Assembly (NCBI RefSeq): GCF_029633865.1
Contig: NC_079211.1
Location: forward strand, 79,287,359-79,351,358
DNA length: 64,000 nucleotides
Direction of reading: 5' to 3'
Source: Lampris incognitus
Taxonomy: Eukaryota > Chordata > Actinopteri > Lampriformes > Lampridae
Shown: piece by piece, positions 20,401 through 29,879 of the stretch
Layout of the letters: every line of letters begins with the position of its first letter
Numbering within the stretch: position 1 is the stretch's first letter
Translations under genes and position numbers: made by a program
The notes under the pieces: generated by a model
Told to the model about the DNA's origin: nothing
Seen by the model: the letters and a program-made list of their open reading frames with translations, nothing else
Database searches by the model: none

Positions 20401-23400
20401 GAGGTGGTGTTGTATAGATATGCGTAGTACTGGCGTAGCTGTGCTGTGGTATGCATGGAGGTGGTGTAGTAGATATGAGTAGTACTTATGTAGCTGTGCT
20501 GTGGTATGCAGGGAGGTGGTGTAGTATAGATATGAGTAGTACTGGTGTAGCTGTGCTGTGGTATGCAGGGAGGTGGTGTAGTACAGATATGAGTAGTACT
20601 GGTGTACCTGTGCTGTGGTATGCAGGGAGGTGGTGTAGTATAGATATGAGTAGTCCTGGTGTAGCTGTGCTGTGGTATGCAGGGAGGTGGTGTAGTAGAT
20701 ATGAGTAGTACTGGCGTAGCTGTGCTGTGGTTTGCAGGGAGGTGGTGTAGTATAGATATGCGTAGTACTGGCGTAGCTGTGCTGTGGTATGCAGGGAGGT
20801 GGTGTAGTAGATATGAGTAGTACTGGTGTAGCTGTTCTGTGGTATGCAGGGAGGTGGTGTAGTAGATATGAGTAGTGCTCGTGTAGCTGTGCTTTGGTAT
20901 GCAGGGAGGTGGTGTAGTAGATATGCGTAGTTCTGTTGTAGCTGTGCTGTGGTATGCAGGGAGGTGGTGTAGTAGATATGAGTAGTACTGGTGTGGCTGT
21001 GCTGTGGTATGCAGGGAGGTGGTGTAGTAGATATGAGTAGTACTGGTGTAGCTGTGTTGTGGTATGCAGAGAGGTGGTGTTGTAGATATGAGTAGTGCTG
21101 GTGTAGCTGTGCTGTGGTATGCAGGGAGGTGGTGTAGTAAATATGAGTAGTACTGGCGTAGCTGTGCTGTGGTATGCAGGGAGGTGGTGTAGTAGATATG
21201 AGTAGTGCTGGTGTAGCTGTGCTGTGGTATGCAGGGAGGTGGTGTAGTATAGATATGAGTAGTACTGGTGTAGCTGTGCTGTGGTATGCAGGGAGGTGGT
21301 GTAGCATAGATATGAGTAGTACTGGTGTAGCTGTGCTGTGGTATGCAGGGAGGTGGTGTAGTATAGATATGAGTAGTACTGGTGTAGCTGTGCTGTGGTT
21401 TGCAGGGAGGTGGTGTAGTATAGATATGAGTAGTCCTGGTGTAGCTGTGCTGTGGTATGCAGGGAGGTGGTGTAGTAGATATGAGTAGTACTGGCGTAGC
21501 TGTGCTGTGGTTTGCAGGGAGGTGGTGTAGTATAGATATGCGTAGTACTGGCGTAGCTGTGCTGTGGTATGCAGGGAGGTGGTGTAGTAGATATGAGTAG
21601 TACTGGTGTAGCTGTTCTGTGGTATGCAGGGAGGTGGTGTAGTAGATATGAGTAGTGCTCGTGTAGCTGTGCTTTGGTATGCAGGGAGGTGGTGTAGTAG
21701 ATATGCGTAGTTCTGTTGTAGCCGTGCTGTGGTATGCAGGGAGGTGGTGTAGTAGATATGAGTAGTACTGTTGTGGCTGTGCTGTGGTATGCAGGGAGGT
21801 GGTGTAGTAGATATGAGTAGTACTGGTGTAGCTGTGCTGTGGTATGCAGAGAGGTGGTGTTGTAGATATGAGTAGTGCTGGTGTAGCTGTGCTGTGGTAT
21901 GCAGGGAGGTGGTGTAGTAGATATGAGTAGTACTGGCGTAGCTGTGCTGTGGTATGCAGGGAGGTGGTGTAGTAGATATGAGTAGTGCTGGTGTAGCTGT
22001 GCTGTGGTATGCAGGGAGGTGGTGTAGTATAGATATGAGTAGTACTGGTGTAGCTGTGCTGTGGTATGCAGGGAGGTGGTGTAGCATAGATATGAGTAGT
22101 ACTGGTGTAGCTGTGCTGTGGTATGCAGGGAGGTGGTGTAGTATAGATATGAGTAGTACTGGCGTAGCTGTGCTGTGGTATGCAGGGAGGTGGTATAGTA
22201 GATATGAGTAGTACTGGTGTAGCTGTGCTGTGGTATGCAGGGAGGTGGTGTAGATATGAGTAGTACTGGTGTAGCTGTGCTGTGGTATGCAGGGAGGTGG
22301 TGTAGTATATATATGAGTAGTACTGGTGTAGCTCTGCTGTGGTATGCAGGGACGTGGTGTAGTAGATATGAGTAGTACTGGCGTAGCTGTGCTGTGGTAT
22401 GCAGGGAGGTGGTGTAGATATGAGTAGTACTGGTGTAGCTGTGCTGTGGTATGCAGAGACGTGGTGTAGTAGATATGAGTAGTACTGGTGTAGCTGTGCT
22501 GTGGTATGCAGGGACGTGGTGTAGTAGATATGAGTAGTACTGGCGTAGCTGTGCTGTGGTATGCAGGGAGGTGGTGTAGATATGAGTAGTACTGGTGTAG
22601 CTGTGCTGTGGTATGCAGGGAGGTGGTGTAGTAGATATGAGTAGTACTGGTGTAGCTGTGCTGTGGTATGCAGAGAGGTGGTGTTGTAGATATGAGTAGT
22701 GCTGGTGTAGCTGTGCTGTGGTATGCAGGGAGGTGGTGTAGTAGATATGAGTAGTACTGGCGTAGCTGTGCTGTGGTATGCAGGGAGGTGGTGTAGTAGA
22801 TATGAGTAGTGCTGGTGTAGCTGTGCTGTGGTATGCAGGGAGGTGGTGTAGTATAGATATGAGTAGTACTGGTGTAGCTGTGCTGTGGTATGCAGGGAGG
22901 TGGTGTAGCATAGATATGAGTAGTACTGGTGTAGCTGTGCTGTGGTATGCAGGGAGGTGGTGTAGTATAGATATGAGTAGTACTGGCGTAGCTGTGCTGT
23001 GGTATGCAGGGAGGTGGTATAGTAGATATGAGTAGTACTGGTGTAGCTGTGCTGTGGTATGCAGGGAGGTGGTGTAGATATGAGTAGTACTGGTGTAGCT
23101 GTGCTGTGGTATGCAGGGAGGTGGTGTAGTATATATATGAGTAGTACTGGTGTAGCTCTGCTGTGGTATGCAGGGACGTGGTGTAGTAGATATGAGTAGT
23201 ACTGGCGTAGCTGTGCTGTGGTATGCAGGGACGTGGTGTAGTAGATATGAGTAGTACTGGCGTAGCTGTGCTGTGGTATGCAGGGAGGTGGTGTAGATAT
23301 GAGTAGTACTGGTGTAGCTGTGCTGTGGTATGCAGGGACGTGGTGTAGTAGATATGAGTAGTACTGGTGTAGCTGTGCTGTGGTATGCAGGGACGTGGTG

Positions 23401-23543
23401 TAGTAGATATGAGTAGTACTGGCGTAGCTGTGCTGTGGTATGCAGGGAGGTGGTGTAGATATGAGTAGTACTGGTGTAGCTGTGCTGTGGTATGCAGGGA
23501 CGTGGTGTAGTAGATATGAGTAGTACTGGCGTAGCTGTGCTGG
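11459..23543. repeat. 12-kb minisatellite array (52/55/57-bp units)
   Basis: Roughly 215 head-to-tail units, each holding GTGTAGCTGTGCTGTGGTAT and GCAGGGAGGTGGTGTAGTA. Three length classes occur: GTAGTATAGATATGAG (57 bp), GTAGTAGATATGAG (55 bp) and GTGTAGATATGAG (52 bp). The 57-bp unit is 19 codons and keeps frame; 55 and 52 both shift by one. No minus-strand frame of the unit has a stop, so antisense frames of thousands of codons arise and change phase from unit to unit. I regard these as repeat artefacts, not genes: they are pure unit repeats and have no upstream or domain support. The array starts 535 bp after the ddx31 stop. Confidence 0.96.
17770..22760. repeat. Higher-order duplication within the minisatellite (2 x ~2,496 bp)
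   Basis: Landmark variants recur at a constant offset of 2,496 bp: the ATGCATGGAGG unit at 17955/20451, the TAGCATAG unit at 18807/21303, the CTTTGGTATGC unit at 18397/20893. The copies differ by only a few substitutions (for example GTAGATATG at 18635 against GTAAATATG at 21131). Shorter duplications (668 bp at 15115/15783, 780 bp at 18678/19458) are nested inside or before it. Confidence 0.88.
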
Positions 23544-23849
23544 AGTCATACTTCTGTAGATGCTCCCTGGATGAGGAGCATCACCATCAACCAACTTCGT
23601 CTCAGTTCAGCAGCCAACCAGCCATGACAAGTCCTGACAGAAGCCATTCATGTCCATGTGGAGATGTGGAGACCCAGCAAACAACAGAGATTACACACCA
23701 CACCACCACCACCTGGGATGAGACCTGTGAACACACCATATCACAAGTGCATCACAACATATGGAAAATGATCACATCCATCATATCAACAACAGCGGCT
23801 GTTATTAAACAGGGGATCGGTTTAGCTCTAATGCCAAGTCAGATCAGAA
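23544..23849. other. Unique spacer, nothing recognised
   Basis: Sequence after the end of the minisatellite. No gene, repeat end or site recognised apart from a short CACCAC run. Confidence 0.5.
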
Positions 23850-24203
23850 CAGGCGGTCTGTTCTCTTGCCTACCGACACGGGGATCGCCGGTTCGAATCC
23901 CTGTGTTACCTCCGGTTTGGTCGGGCGTCCCTAGAGACACAATTGGCTGGATGTGGGCATGTGTCCTGGTCACAGCACTAGCGCCTCAATAGCGTGATCC
24001 TCCCACGCGCTACGTCCCCCTGGTGAAACTCCTCACTGTCAGGTGAAAAGAAGCGGCTGGTGACTCCACATGTATGGGAGGAGGCATGTGGTCATATGCA
24101 GCTCTCCCCGGATCAGTAGAGGGGGTGGAGCAGAGACCGTGACGGCTCGGAAGAGTGGGGTAATTGGCCGGGTACAATTGGGGAGAAAATTTAAAAAAAA
24201 ACA
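23850..24203 (+). mobile_element. tRNA-derived SINE, internally deleted copy
   Basis: Same family as 9861-10309: GGGGATCGCCGGTTCGAATC, CTGTCAGGTGAAAAGAAGCG and the GGGGAGAAAATTTAAAAAAA tail. It lacks about 80 bp of the centre and part of the head. Confidence 0.85.
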
Positions 24204-24296
24204 GTGATCATAAATATCAATTATCCACTCTAAGAGCAGAAGCCTATATGCCAACTTCCAAAAATCAAAGAATATTCAAGTCAATTCAAGAAACTG
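24204..24296 (+). pseudogene. LINE fragment (same family as 54350-56125)
   Basis: TATATGCCAACTTCCAAAAA and CAAGAAACTGTTC match the endonuclease start at 55277-55335. The AT satellite interrupts it here and it resumes at 24968. Confidence 0.7.
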
Positions 24297-24519
24297 TTCA
24301 ATATAATATAATATAATATAATATATAATAGAGTATAATATAATATAATATATAATATAGTATAGTATAATATATATTATATAATATAGTATAATATATA
24401 ATATAATATAGTATAATATAATATATAATATAGTATAATATATATAATAGATAATATAGTCTAATATATAGTATAATATATGATATAGTATAATGTATGT
24501 ATATATAATAAGATGATAT
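24297..24519. repeat. AT-rich (TATAATA)n satellite, left part
   Basis: Irregular repeats of TATAATATAGTATAA. It gives long but meaningless Tyr/Ile-rich frames on the minus strand. Confidence 0.93.
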
Positions 24520-24694
24520 TGTGGCAGGAATGAGGAAAAACACAGCAGACCAAGGCGAGTTTGATGTTTATTCCTCAACTCCAAAAACCAACTGCAGGAG
24601 GAACAACCCTGCACCGGCGAGCCCGGGAACGTAAACCACGCCCCCAGCTCACAGTCCTGCTAGCTGAGAGGAATAGACCTTAGTGTCCGCCACA
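24520..24694. mobile_element. Solo-LTR-like or MITE-like insert in the AT satellite
   Basis: 175 bp of GC-normal sequence that starts TGTGGC and ends GCCACA (TG...CA, perfect 6-bp inverted ends), flanked by ATAT on both sides. That fits a 4-bp duplication but is ambiguous in AT-rich DNA. No reading frame. Similar in size to the 178-bp gypsy LTR at 47410, but the sequence differs. Confidence 0.5.
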
Positions 24695-24965
24695 ATATAG
24701 TATAATATATGATATAGTATAATATATGTATATATAATAAGATGATATAGTATAATATATGTATATATAATAAGATGATATAGTATAATATATGATATAG
24801 TATAATATATGTATATATAATAAGATGATATAGTATAATATATGATATAGTATAATATATGTATATATAATAGATAATATAGTATTATATATATATAATT
24901 AATATAATATAAATATAACATAGTTCAATATAATATAATATACTATAGTATAATACCATATATAG
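24695..24965. repeat. AT-rich (TATAATA)n satellite, right part
   Basis: Continuation of the satellite, with TATATGTATATATAATAAGA repeats of about 60 bp spacing. Confidence 0.92.
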
Positions 24966-24967
24966 TA

Positions 24968-25880
24968 TAATCAGAGACCTGGCTCGGCCCTGAGAAGGGT
25001 GTGGACTTGGAGCTGAATGGCTATATGAAGTGATGTACTATATGAACAGGAAAAACTAGAATGGAGGGGTGAGGCTTTGTACGTGGATAAAAGCTTCAAG
25101 GTGGTGGGAAGCATGACGACAGCGGTTGATGACGTACTTTACAGTAGAAATCTGCATGAAAAGCATGTAATTGTGAGTTATATATACAGATCACAGGGAT
25201 CAAACATTTAAATATTTAAGGACTGGATAGAAGAAACGTATTAAAAGTCAACACAATAGAACATGTTCGTATGTGGGGATTTCAATGTAGACCTGTTGGA
25301 TCCAAATCAGCACAGTAAGACAGAAGAGTTCATTAACACAATGAATAGTTTGGGTTCATATCCTAAAATCACTAGACCCAGCAGAACCACGCCGCAGTGT
25401 GCCACCTTAACACACAACATATTCACACACACATAGAGGACAACACAGAGAGCGGCTTTTAATACATCACATCAGTGACCCTGTGCCAGTTTTTACTGCC
25501 TGACTGCAATTTTAGGAAGAACAAAGTTCCACCAACATGACATATATGAGAGTAGGAGCAGAGGAATCATGAATGCTTTTAAAGATGACTTACTGACACA
25601 CAACTGGAATATACTGTACAAAGAAAAAGACACTGACGACGCTTACGACTCATGCCTCAACACATTTCACCCCTTATATGATAAAAATGCCCAACACAAC
25701 AATTCAACAGTAAACGGAAATATAAAGATGGTCCATGGATCACAAAGGGACGACGTAACACTTGTCATAACAAACAATAACCTGCATAAAGAATTCATAA
25801 AGCTCAGAACCACTGAAGCAGAAACAAAATACAAAACATACCAACACCAGCTAACTATCAGCACCAGGATATGCAAGAAG
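24968..25880 (+). pseudogene. LINE endonuclease / N-terminal ORF2 segment
   Basis: Broken frames read ETWLGPEKGVDLELNGYM, LYVDKSFKVVGSMTTAVDDV, CGDFNVDLLDPNQHSKTEEF and a run from MNAFKDDLLTHNWNILYKEK to KYKTYQHQLTISTRICKK. The GDFN motif is an APE-type endonuclease hallmark. Stops and frameshifts throughout. Confidence 0.82.
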
Positions 25881-25960
25881 GTCAGCTGATGAGTGCGTGA
25901 CGCACGAAACAGACTTGTACTGCTATGTGTTCAACATTTTTTCCTGCATCTGTGTAGATA
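25881..25960 (+). ncRNA. Hammerhead-ribozyme-like core (candidate)
   Basis: CTGATGA (25886-25892), a perfect 5-bp hairpin GTGCG-TGA-CGCAC, and GAAA (25906-25909) followed by C reproduce the conserved hammerhead core with stem II. A weak stem III can be drawn downstream; stem I and the UH cleavage site are not convincing by eye. Such cores are known in Penelope-like and other retroelements. Activity not shown. Confidence 0.45.
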
Positions 25961-27595
25961 CAGTGCATCCGGAAAGTATTCACACCCCTTCACTTTCCCC
26001 ACATTTTGTTATGTTACAGCCTTATTCCAAAATGGATTAAATTCCTTTGTTTCTCATCAATCTACACACAATACCCCATAATGACAAAGCGAGCAAGGTT
26101 TTGTAGAAATTTTTGCAAATTTATTGAAAATAAAAAACTGAAATATTGCATGTACATAAGTATTCATGCCCTTTGCTATGACACTCAAAATTGAGCTCAG
26201 GTTCATCCTGTTTCCACCGATCATCCTTGAGATGTTTCTACATCTTGATTGGAGTCCACCTCTAGTAAATTCAATTGATCGGACATGATTTGGAAAGGCA
26301 CACACCTGTCTATATAAGGTCCCACTGTTGACAGTGCATGTCAGAGCAGAAACCAAGCCATGAAGTCAAAGGAATTGTCTGTGGACCTCCGAGACAGGAT
26401 TGTAACAAGGCACAGATCTGGGGAAGGGTACAAAAACATTTCTACAGCTTTGAAGGTCCCGAAGAGCACAGTGGTCTCCATCATTCGTAAATGGAAGAAG
26501 TTTGGATCCACCAGGACTCTTCCTAGAGCTGGTCGCCCAGCCAAACTGAGCAATCGGGGGAGAAGGGCCTTGGTCAGGGAGGTGACCAAGAACCCAATGG
26601 TCACTCTGACAGAGCTCCAGCGTTCCTCTGTGGAGATGGGAGAACCTTCCAGAAGGACAACCATCTCTGCAGCACTCCACCAATCAGGCCTTTATGGTAG
26701 AGTGGCCAGACGGAAGCCTCTGCTCAGTAAAAGGCACATGACAGCCCGCTTGGAGTTTACCAGAAAGCACCTAAAGGACTCTCAGACCATGAGAAACAAG
26801 ATTCTCTGGTCTGATGAAACCAAGATTGAACTCTTTGGCCTGAATGCTAAACGTCACGTCTGGAGGACACCAGGCACCTCTCATCACCTTGCTAATACCA
26901 TCCCTACAGTGAAGCATGGTGGTGGCAGCATCATGCTGTGGGGATGTTCTTCAGCAGCAGGAACTGGGAGACTCGTCAGGATCGAGGGAAAGATGAATGG
27001 AGCAAAGTCCAGAGAGATCCTTGATGAAAACCTGCTCCAGAGCGCTCACGACCTCAGACTGGGGCGAAGGTTTACCTTTCAACATGACAACGACCCTAAG
27101 CACACAGCCAAGACAACGAAGGAGTGGCTTCGGGACAAGTCTGTGAATGTCCTTGAGTGGCCCAGCCAGAGCCCAGACTTGAACCCCATTGAACATCTCT
27201 GGAGAGACCTGAAAATAGCTGTGCAGCGATGCTCCCCATCTAACCTTACAGAGCTCGAGAGGATCTGCAGAGAAGAATGGGAGAAATACCCCAAATATAG
27301 GTGTGCCAGGCTTGTAGCTTCATACCCAAGAAGACTTAAGGCTGTAATCGCTGCCAAGGGTGCCTCAACCAAGTACTGAGTAAAGGGTGTGAATACTTAT
27401 GTACATGCAATATTTCAGTTTTTTATTTTTAATGAATTTGCAAAAATTTCTACAAAATCTTTTTTTGCTTTGTCATTATGGGGTATTGTGTGTAGATTGA
27501 GGAGAAAAAAAAGGGAATTTAATCAATTTTGGAATAAGGCTGTAACATAACATGTGGGGAAAGTGAAGGGGTGTGAATACTTTCCGGATGCACTG
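25961..27595 (+). mobile_element. Tc1/mariner-type transposon, apparently complete
   Basis: Long inverted repeats of about 210 bp: the left begins CAGTGCATCCGGAAAGTATT, the right ends in its exact complement. The left flank is TA as expected; the right flank is TG, so that half of the target duplication has mutated. It encloses one intact transposase gene. It sits inside the block that interrupts the LINE. Confidence 0.93.
26360..27379 (+). CDS. Tc1-like transposase (intact, 339 aa)
   Basis: A nuclear DDE transposase that cuts and reinserts the surrounding element at TA dinucleotides. The N-terminus has the bipartite helix-turn-helix DNA-binding region (LSVDLRDRIVTRHRSGEGYK, then KSTVVSIIRKWKKFGS) with a GRP-type linker (RAGRPAKLS, residues ~55-63). 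The catalytic triad is visible as D152 (WSDETKIE), D243 (FQHDNDPKHTA) and E278 (SPDLNPIEHLW). D243 and E278 are separated by 34 residues, the Tc1 D34E spacing. Length equals the usual 340 aa, with no stop or frameshift. The start ATG lies about 170 bp inside the left inverted repeat. Intact coding and near-perfect ends suggest recent activity; whether it is active cannot be seen. Confidence 0.95.
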   Translation: MKSKELSVDLRDRIVTRHRSGEGYKNISTALKVPKSTVVSIIRKWKKFGSTRTLPRAGRPAKLSNRGRRALVREVTKNPMVTLTELQRSSVEMGEPSRRTTISAALHQSGLYGRVARRKPLLSKRHMTARLEFTRKHLKDSQTMRNKILWSDETKIELFGLNAKRHVWRTPGTSHHLANTIPTVKHGGGSIMLWGCSSAAGTGRLVRIEGKMNGAKSREILDENLLQSAHDLRLGRRFTFQHDNDPKHTAKTTKEWLRDKSVNVLEWPSQSPDLNPIEHLWRDLKIAVQRCSPSNLTELERICREEWEKYPKYRCARLVASYPRRLKAVIAAKGASTKY

Positions 27596-27603
27596 TGTAT
27601 GTG

Positions 27604-27657
<54 letters not shown>

Positions 27658-27683
27658 CATACACATATGTATGTATGTGTGTA

Positions 27684-27723
<40 letters not shown>

Positions 27724-27735
27724 CATATATATACA
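27596..27735. repeat. (GT)n / (AT)n compound microsatellite
   Basis: Alternating GT and TA dinucleotide runs directly after the Tc1 element. Confidence 0.9.
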
Positions 27736-28224
27736 ACAAGAGTATGTTTATATGTTTGCTTAAAACTCCAGAAATACTCATTGTAGAACAAAAAGAAAGG
27801 CATCTTTAGAATCAGCACTTTCCAAGGATTGCACAGTTCGAAAAATATTTCAAAAACCAAGTAAAATGTTTTCTTTATTTGCGAAAGAGGCATTCCAACA
27901 ATGCTTTGTGGAGACCACTGGAAGGAGGCACTACACCTAACATTGTTAATGCTAGCCTGAAGGCATGCAACATGGTTTACCCTGAGGCTCTTGAGCACTG
28001 AGTGATTAATACACACATTGGCAAAGAAGCTTGATGAATGGATTGAAAGTTATGACATTTGATCATTTCCGTTAATAAGATTCATTTATTCAACATTCTT
28101 TTATCACATGTATCATATCATAAATTATCCTATATTTCATCATCGATTATATCGTAAAGATCAGATGGTGTTGGTTGTTTTGGTGAGAACTTTTTTCCCG
28201 GGCAACGCCGGGTACCTCTGCTAG
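27736..28224 (+). mobile_element. Helitron-like 3' end (candidate)
   Basis: The segment ends TTCCCGGGCAACGCCGGG then TACCTCTGCTAG followed by T (28195-28225): a short GC hairpin 10-12 bp before CTAG, the 3' signature of Helitrons (hairpin + CTRR, next base T). No Rep/helicase coding was found and the 5' end is not placed. After it the interrupted LINE resumes. Confidence 0.4.
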
Positions 28225-28225
28225 T

Positions 28226-28520
28226 GCTATAATAACGAATTAGAGATCAATAAGAACAACACCACAGATATGTGGAATGTGTTGAATAGTTTTATTAGAA
28301 ACGGATCTATAGGCCCAAGCTGCCCTCAGTACTTGACAGATAATGATAAGACTATAAATAATATGGAAGACGTGGTCATGTGGCTTCAACACATTCTTTG
28401 TAAATTTGTGGCAGGAAAAATCAGTGACACACAAACGATCACAGAGGGGAATGATGGTGATTGTGGGGACAGAAACCCAAGTTCCATTTTTCTTAGAGTG
28501 GTAGAAGAGAAGGAAACGAC
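28226..28520 (+). pseudogene. LINE ORF2 middle segment
   Basis: CYNNELEINKNNTTDMWNVL, NSFIRNGSIGPS and GKISDTQTITEG then DRNPSSIFLRVVEEKE continue the LINE frame left at 25880. The 2.35 kb in between is therefore inserted. Confidence 0.72.
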
Positions 28521-28735
28521 TCCAAAGAGGCTAAATATCCGAGTTTCATCAGCAGCCAGTCAGACTAGCTTGGTCTAGTCAGAAAGGCACGAACTGAGGA
28601 AGCCTCTTGGATGAGAGGCGAAACGTCTTCACGGATATATATACCAAGTCCAGTTGCACTTGATTCAACTCCTTTGGATAACCATGACGACCTGGATGAA
28701 TGAGAACATTCACAGACATGTACACTCTGTATTGT
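28521..28735 (+). repeat. Repeat with CCTCTTGGATGAGAGG hairpin (Penelope-like tail, tentative)
   Basis: It contains GAAGCCTCTTGGATGAGAGG then CGAAACGTCTTCA and CCAGTTGCACTTGATTCAAC, sequences I recall as abundant in fish genomes downstream of Penelope-like elements. It replaces the RT core of the LINE. The family assignment rests on memory only. Confidence 0.35.
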
Positions 28736-29270
28736 TCATTTATTTTACCATATCTGATCTACTGTGTGGAGGTATGGGTAACACCTACAACACTAACCTA
28801 CAACCATTATGTACACTACAACACCAACCTACAACCATGATGTATACTACAACACCAACCTACAACTGTTATGTAAACTACAAAAAGAGCCATAATGACA
28901 GTTAATAATGCAGGGTATCGTGGACACACCAACAAGCTGCTTTAAAGTCAGGTGTCTTGCAGTTCATGGATTTGGTAGAATTTAACACAGCACAAATGTT
29001 CAAAGCGAGAAACATGCTACTACCCAGTAATGCACAACAATACTGTCAGACAGAGAAGGGGAATATAATCTGAGAGGGACACTAAACCTCAAGAACTGAC
29101 GTGTTGGTACAACTGTGAAGGGCATGGGCATCTCAGTCTGAGGGGTAAAATAGTGGAACAGTGTGAGCATGGAACTCAAACGCAGTACAAACACTACACA
29201 GTTCAAGAAGAAGTACAAAGTGCTGATTATCAAGAGATATATGGACGATGAAGAGTTGGGTTAACTGTTA
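28736..29270 (+). pseudogene. LINE ORF2 C-terminal segment
   Basis: LFIYFTISDLLCGGMGNTYN, YRGHTNKLLLKSGVLQFMDL, MFKARNMLLPSNAQQY and ELKRSTNTTQFKKKYKVLII match the usual C-terminal region of fish APE-type LINEs. It contains a short 3-copy tandem (CTACAACACCAACCTACAAC, 28788-28882). Confidence 0.75.
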
Positions 29271-29774
29271 AGTTTTATTTATCTCCAAACATTTCTTATT
29301 ACAGTCTTTTCATTTTTCTTTCTATGGCAGTGAGTGGATATCTGGGTTGTGCGTAGCACTGAGATGTGATTATTCTTGCTACATGACATCAGCATGTGTT
29401 TTTCTTTTACTTCTCTTATAGTTCACAGTGGGTGAGTTTGTATTGTGCAGCTCAACTTGTACTGAGTGTGAACTACACAGTACAGTGGGAAGTGAGTGTG
29501 TAATGTACAGTAGCTGAGTTGACTTAAGAGTAGGTGGGGAGGGGTAGGAATAAATAAGTGTGCACTTCCTCCTACTGCTTTTCCAACACGTACCAAATAA
29601 TCTGATGCATACGGAGATGTGTTCACTTAGTTGATGTGTGGGTTTGTTGATCACGCCACGTTACTGGCAGTGGATTATGGGTACGTTACATCCTGCTTAT
29701 TACATGTTCGAAAAAAAATCTGTCCTGTCAGCAGAACTTTGTTTACAAAGTCAAACAAGACTGTGATGCAGCTG
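29271..29774. other. No gene recognised
   Basis: Unique-looking sequence between the LINE tail and a small tandem repeat; nothing supportable. Confidence 0.5.
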
Positions 29775-29879
29775 TCCAAGCTAGCTATATGTGGTAAGCT
29801 AGCTATGTGGTAAACTAGCTATATGTGGTAAGCTAGCTATGTGGTAAACTAGCTATATGTGGTAAGCTAGCTATGTGGT
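29775..29879. repeat. 34-bp tandem repeat (CTAGCTATATGTGGTAAG unit)
   Basis: Three copies of a composite 18 + 16 bp unit, CTAGCTATATGTGGTAAG / CTAGCTATGTGGTAAA. Confidence 0.88.

Noticed and set aside
14000..23000. CRISPR-like array of regular repeats
   Set aside because: Units are contiguous with no unique spacers, and the context is a vertebrate genome.
11758..23035. Many + strand frames repeating MSSTGVAVLWYAGRWCSID
   Set aside because: Same minisatellite, 57-bp unit read in one frame; broken whenever a 55- or 52-bp unit occurs.
11130..23594. Antisense reading frames of 847, 3446, 2048 and 533 codons
   Set aside because: They are repeats of one minisatellite unit that lacks stops in all three minus-strand frames; no domain, splice or start context.
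24276..24921. Tyr/Ile-rich frames on the minus strand
   Set aside because: Translation of an AT satellite.
27523..28016. His/Thr and Tyr/Ile-rich minus-strand frames
   Set aside because: Dinucleotide repeats and the Tc1 inverted repeat; no gene evidence.
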